DNA of 64,000 nucleotides from Valencia hispanica. Its lineage: Eukaryota; Chordata; Actinopteri; Cyprinodontiformes; Valenciidae. A program made the position numbers and the translations under genes. Where the stretch lies: contig OY747716.1 in assembly GCA_963556495.2 (NCBI GenBank), positions 27,700,818 to 27,764,817 of the forward strand, written 5' to 3'. The stretch's first letter is position 1, and every line of letters starts with the position of its first letter. Positions 60,115-64,000 of the stretch are shown here, in pieces. The notes beneath the pieces were generated by a model. The model had not been told where the DNA came from, searched no databases, and was given only the letters and a program-made list of their open reading frames with translations.

Positions 60115-60390
60115 TATTATAGCTCAGTCGTAGAGTTGTCAGCCTGCAACCCAGAAATTGTGGGTTTGATTCCAGCTTCCACCTGCTACATGTCGTTGTG
60201 TCCTTGGGCAAGACACTTCACCTACCTTGCCTTCTGGTGTTGGCCAGAAGGGCTGATGGCGCGATATGGCAGCCTCGCTATAATCATAGCTTGCTCCCAC
60301 CAGTGTGTGAATGTGAGAGTGAATGAATAGTGGAGTTGTAAAGTGCTTTGAGAGTCTTGAAAAGCGCTATATAAATGCAAGCCAATATTA
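60115..60390 (+). mobile_element. tRNA-derived SINE, full-length
   Basis: Head with box A-like TAGCTCAGTCGTAGAG (60120-60135) and box B-like GGGTTTGATTCC (60162-60173), then tgtcgttgtgtccttgggca with agacacttcacctacc, cttctggtgttggccaga, gtgtgaatgtgagagtgaat and the tail aaagcgctatataaatgcaa. The best-preserved copy of this family in the window, with recognisable polymerase III promoter boxes. Confidence 0.9.
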
Positions 60391-62256
60391 GATAGATTAA
60401 TTACACACAGGCTGATGTTTTCAAGGCTTTATTGCTGTGAATTATGATGGTTTTCTGCTTATAGCTAATACATACACGACATATAAGATTAGAACAGTGC
60501 ATCAGACCAATAAAGACCTTATTAATTCAGAAATGTGGGCTTAATGAAAAGCGTGTTTAATAGCTGGTTGAAAGTTGGTGTTTTCAAATGGTAATTTTAG
60601 TCTGACAAACAAGCCACATCAGATCGCTCATACTAATTTATTAAATCTTATTGTAGATTAGTCCTTTTAAATCCTAATAAAATTTTAAATGTAAGGAATT
60701 TTTAAATCATTTTAAAATTGCTTTTCACAAACTTGTATAAACACTATAAAATAATTTAAATGTGGAAACATGTCTTTAAAAAAATATATTTTTTAAGTTT
60801 TGACTATTATATTAATTGTAGCACACTACTTTGCTCATGCTATGGGCCTGCTTTGAATGTTAGTCTCACTAAATGGGGGAAAAAAGCTGGTTCACAGATT
60901 TAAAGAAATCCGGCATGGTTTTGCGAGTTCTAATTAAGCTTGCCCCTTTGCATCGATAATATTAAATGACAGACATACTTCTTGTTCAAGAACAACATAG
61001 CAGCAAAAGACCGAAGTTTTGCAAAACACGTACCCCCGCCAAAAACGTCACAAATATCTTCAAACTGTGCTTGCCATGTTTGTATAAAGGGGAAATCCCA
61101 CATGGGCCTGTCGGGACTTGGAGTGCTGCTGAGCCTGGCCTGGACAGGACTCACGGGTTGCATAAACTATGCTTTTGCTTCATAAAGGATCAATAATTAA
61201 TATGTCACAGTCTGAGCCCCTATCACAGAAAAACCTTGCTAACTCTGTGGCGCATTGGAGTGTTTGTTTGAGTTCTCTGCTGCCCCGTTAAGAACAAGGC
61301 ACTTCATTCATTCTTGTGGGCTTGCTCGTTCCTTGAACCTCACACAAACTCACTTGAATTTAGTCCAGCTTCAGTAGACATTCTTTATAAAAAAGCTTAT
61401 TTCCATTTCATCCACCCAGGGTTACCTCCGACTATACTCTCCGATCTGAAATGTTCATATGCTTTTGACAGATTGCTTCAACTGCTTAAACTCCTAAACA
61501 TCTCTGGCATAAATAACACTGTTGGCAAAGGCAGAAAACAGACGAAACCGCCTTTAAATGTGATGCTTTGACTATCTTTTCCTTTTGCTGGTATTTAGCT
61601 TGGCTGCCGGCTGGGGCATTGTGGTTTCGACCCAAATACTTCAGTTAGAGTGAGGGAGAGACAGCACATTATTATTTTCTTTGCATGCTACACTGCACAT
61701 GCTAATAAGGGAAGACCGCTGGGATGTTTTTTTTTTGTAGTTAAAAAAAGGGGGAGAGATCATGATGTCATCACTGGGCTTTATCTTAAGTTAAGATCTG
61801 ATGGAGGGATGCAGTTTCTTTTGGCAAAGCTCTGGGGCCCAGAATGAAGCTGTGGTTTTACTATAGAGAGCCTGCTTAAGGAGATTACACAGTCACCACA
61901 CCTTTGTTGCATTATGGATCAGACTTAAAAGGCCTTGAACTGTAGATATTCCAATAAGATGTCATACTGATTACCTTTAGAGAGCCAAATGAAAAGCAGT
62001 AATTAGCATTTCTCTCAGCACAGTTATGGCTTTCTTTTGTCTACAGGTTGGGATTACAAAAACATGTCCCTGGTATTAGATTTCTACACCGGATCTTTCT
62101 ACTTCCTGATAAGTTAAACCTGTTAAGGTATGGTTATGGTAAAATATCCCAGTTCAAGCTAATATGATTAAAATGTCCAACATATTAAGGTGTAATAACA
62201 TAATAAGGTCCTTTTTTTGCTAAAATTGTTTCAACATTTTCTGAAATGATAAAATG
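60391..62256. other. non-coding interval, candidate conserved block 61000-62060
   Basis: 60391-60900 is AT-rich. 61000-62060 is repeat-free and mixed in composition, with several unrecognised ORFs (up to 85 codons). A T-run and A-run near 61720-61750 break it. It may be regulatory. Confidence 0.4.
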
Positions 62257-62418
62257 GTGAATGGCCTGCATTTGTAAAGTGCTTTTTCAAGTCAGAGGAC
62301 TCCGAACTTTACACTACATTCAGTCATTTACCCATTCACACACTCATTCACAGGCTAATGGTAAATGGCCTGTACTTGTATTGCACTTTATCTAGTCCTG
62401 AGGATCTCATTACAAAGT
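62257..62418 (-). mobile_element. two SINE 3' tails in tandem (minus strand)
   Basis: ggtgaatggcctgcatttgt...tcagtcatttacccattcac (62257-62357) is the inverted 3' half of the SINE family at 35.6 kb. A second start, ggtaaatggcctgtacttgt (62359 onward), begins a second, shorter tail. Both lack the tRNA head, so this may be one SINE inserted into the other's tail or two truncated copies. Confidence 0.75.
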
Positions 62419-64000
62419 TGAATCCGATCTTGGATATGCAAAAAACATGGACAATTTTGTTGTTTTTTCACCTAAAATAAATTTTTGAGGCACTCTTTCT
62501 TATAATTTTGCATTTTAGATTTTACTGTACAGTAATTAATTTTTACATGTGTAGATCAGTAATTAAGTATTTAATTAGAAAATGCTGCACTTGTTGCTGG
62601 TGTCAGTACAAATAGCATGCAACAAGTAAAACAAATATATATTTAGTTTATGCAAGATTTTTAAATTTAACTAATTGAAATGAATGGGAAAATAGGAGTA
62701 AATCAACAAAACATTTCCAAGTAAAATATTAAGCTTAAAAGGGAAACTGGGCAACACGGTCAAAATGTGTTGAACTTCAAGCTTTTGGTATGCTTTTTGT
62801 CTCTACTATTCCTCCACACTAACCTAAACCTTATACCGGCCAAAGCATTGAGAGGGCAGGCTGAAACTCAGTCTGATCCCAGTGTGGGTGGGGGAGTTCC
62901 ACCATATATTTCAGCTCCGCAAAAACAAATTTTTATTGCTCTGGTAAATGCACTCTTGGGTAATCATGAGAGGCAGTTGCCCTTTTTCGTGCACGTACTG
63001 CAATGTTGTTGGAAACTATAGGGAAAAGCCCACATGCCACTTTTCACACCGGCCTGTCCAGCTTTCTTTTACCCAAAGCTTGTGTATGTGTGTGTTATGG
63101 TCAGTTCCCCCCATTCACTGCAGATGGGTTAAATATTACATCAAAGCATCTTTAATGTTTCACCTCTCACGTTTCTTCTCAGTATCAATTTCAAAACTGG
63201 AGCGGGCAGCATTTTACAGTAGATTTAATGGATCAATGTCCATAATCATATTAGCACCGCCTTTACATATAACAAATTTCACCGTGGCGACATCAAAGAC
63301 CTGCCCTGTCACTGTAATCAGGCATAGCATCTTTGCATCCACTCAAGATCAGCAGACTTTCTGATGCTTTGTAAAAAAGAAGATTGTAGAGGGGGTGATA
63401 AGCTTTAGAGCACGCAGCCCAGAGGGAAGCAGCTCTGTTCCACTGTAGCTATAATTTCTAAATGAAAACTTTGACTCTAAACATTAATATCACATTTTCA
63501 TGGATGCCTGAAGCTGTGAGGTTTTTTAACTCCTTTATGCAACTTAGACATAAAATTAAAAATTAAAAACATGCACAGTTTAGTGTACAAAATAACACTA
63601 CAGTCATCACTCAGCACTTTGGTTTGAAGACCACCAGGGAATCACTGATAAATTAAGATTAACAAAAGATTCAAACTGCGGAAGACTTTAAAATGATGGC
63701 TTCCGCTGAGCCACATAGGAAATGTGTGATGACGTAAAATGGAAAACATGCCAGGTTCCCCAGCCAGGTTAATCAAGAAAAGGTCCCCCCTGCAAAACGG
63801 CTTGTACATGTGTGCGTGAGTGTGTGCATGTGTGTGTATGAGTGAACCTATTGCTCATGCATTATATGCAACCTCGTTTTATGGCTGACTGTGCCTACCG
63901 TACATGCATGAGGTCTTCCACCACATCCCTCCATCCTGTTCATTATAAATAAACAGGAATACCTGATGAGCCATCAGGCTGTGGGAGTATGCCCAACACA
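62419..64000. other. non-coding interval to the window end
   Basis: 62419-62760 is AT-rich. 62770-63400 and 63660-64000 are higher-complexity with unrecognised ORFs (138 codons at most, 62948-63364). A TG-rich patch lies near 63809-63840. No classified repeat. Confidence 0.4.

Noticed and set aside
60120..60190. Possible tRNA gene
   Set aside because: Same reason: tRNA-like head of a SINE, with the family body and tail following.
62948..63364. 138-codon ORF near the right edge
   Set aside because: No recognisable domain, and ORFs of this length arise by chance in a window this size.

Overview
The window looks like vertebrate nuclear DNA, almost certainly from a ray-finned (teleost) fish. 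It is AT-rich, has no dense ORFs, carries long (CA)n and (TG)n microsatellites, and is packed with decayed copies of repeat types typical of fish: several Tc1-like families, hAT and PIF/Harbinger DNA transposons, L2-type LINEs with an ORF1 esterase, and tRNA-derived SINEs including a V-SINE/DANA-type copy. I found no host protein-coding exon I can name, no tRNA or rRNA gene and no CRISPR array. The best reading is a gene desert or very large intron(s): islands of higher-complexity sequence that could be conserved regulatory DNA, separated by transposon debris. All assignments are from reading alone, without database searches.

Layout. 1-3 kb: a hAT element (1210-2063) followed 10 bp later by a compact Harbinger element (2077-2899) with perfect 32-bp terminal inverted repeats, a TAA target duplication, a MADF exon on the minus strand and a transposase fragment on the plus strand. 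3.7-8 kb: (CA)36, Tc1 debris, a V-SINE and a probable MITE. 11-16 kb: a Tc1 fragment, a near-perfect foldback hairpin (11631-11684), then a plus-strand relic of a multi-exon C2H2 zinc-finger gene (about 12.7-15.3 kb) that keeps its first coding and last exons but not its middle, with a TA/GATA microsatellite in between. 17.4-18.6 kb: a minus-strand L2 fragment split by a foldback-type insertion. 19.8-23 kb: a SINE and Tc1 remnants. 28.2-30.9 kb: a Tc1 element split by 0.66 kb of unrelated DNA, next to a plus-strand L2 3' end. 32.8-44.1 kb: six Tc1/mariner-type remnants and a SINE. 46.9-53.7 kb: a (TG)n tract, a rearranged minus-strand L2 in which the ORF1 esterase lies directly beside the 3' half of the reverse transcriptase, a hAT end and two L2 tails. 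55.9-62.4 kb: microsatellites, a CpG-dense block and SINE copies.

No genes here act together as a pathway. The coding traces belong to mobile elements and all are broken. The most interesting items are the mini-Harbinger with both of its genes represented, the gutted zinc-finger gene, the long perfect hairpin, the rearranged L2, and several non-repetitive blocks (about 21-22, 25.5-26.4, 31.4-32.2, 37.3, 40.4-41.1, 44.5-45, 51.1-52.6 and 57.3 kb) that would be worth comparing between fish species.
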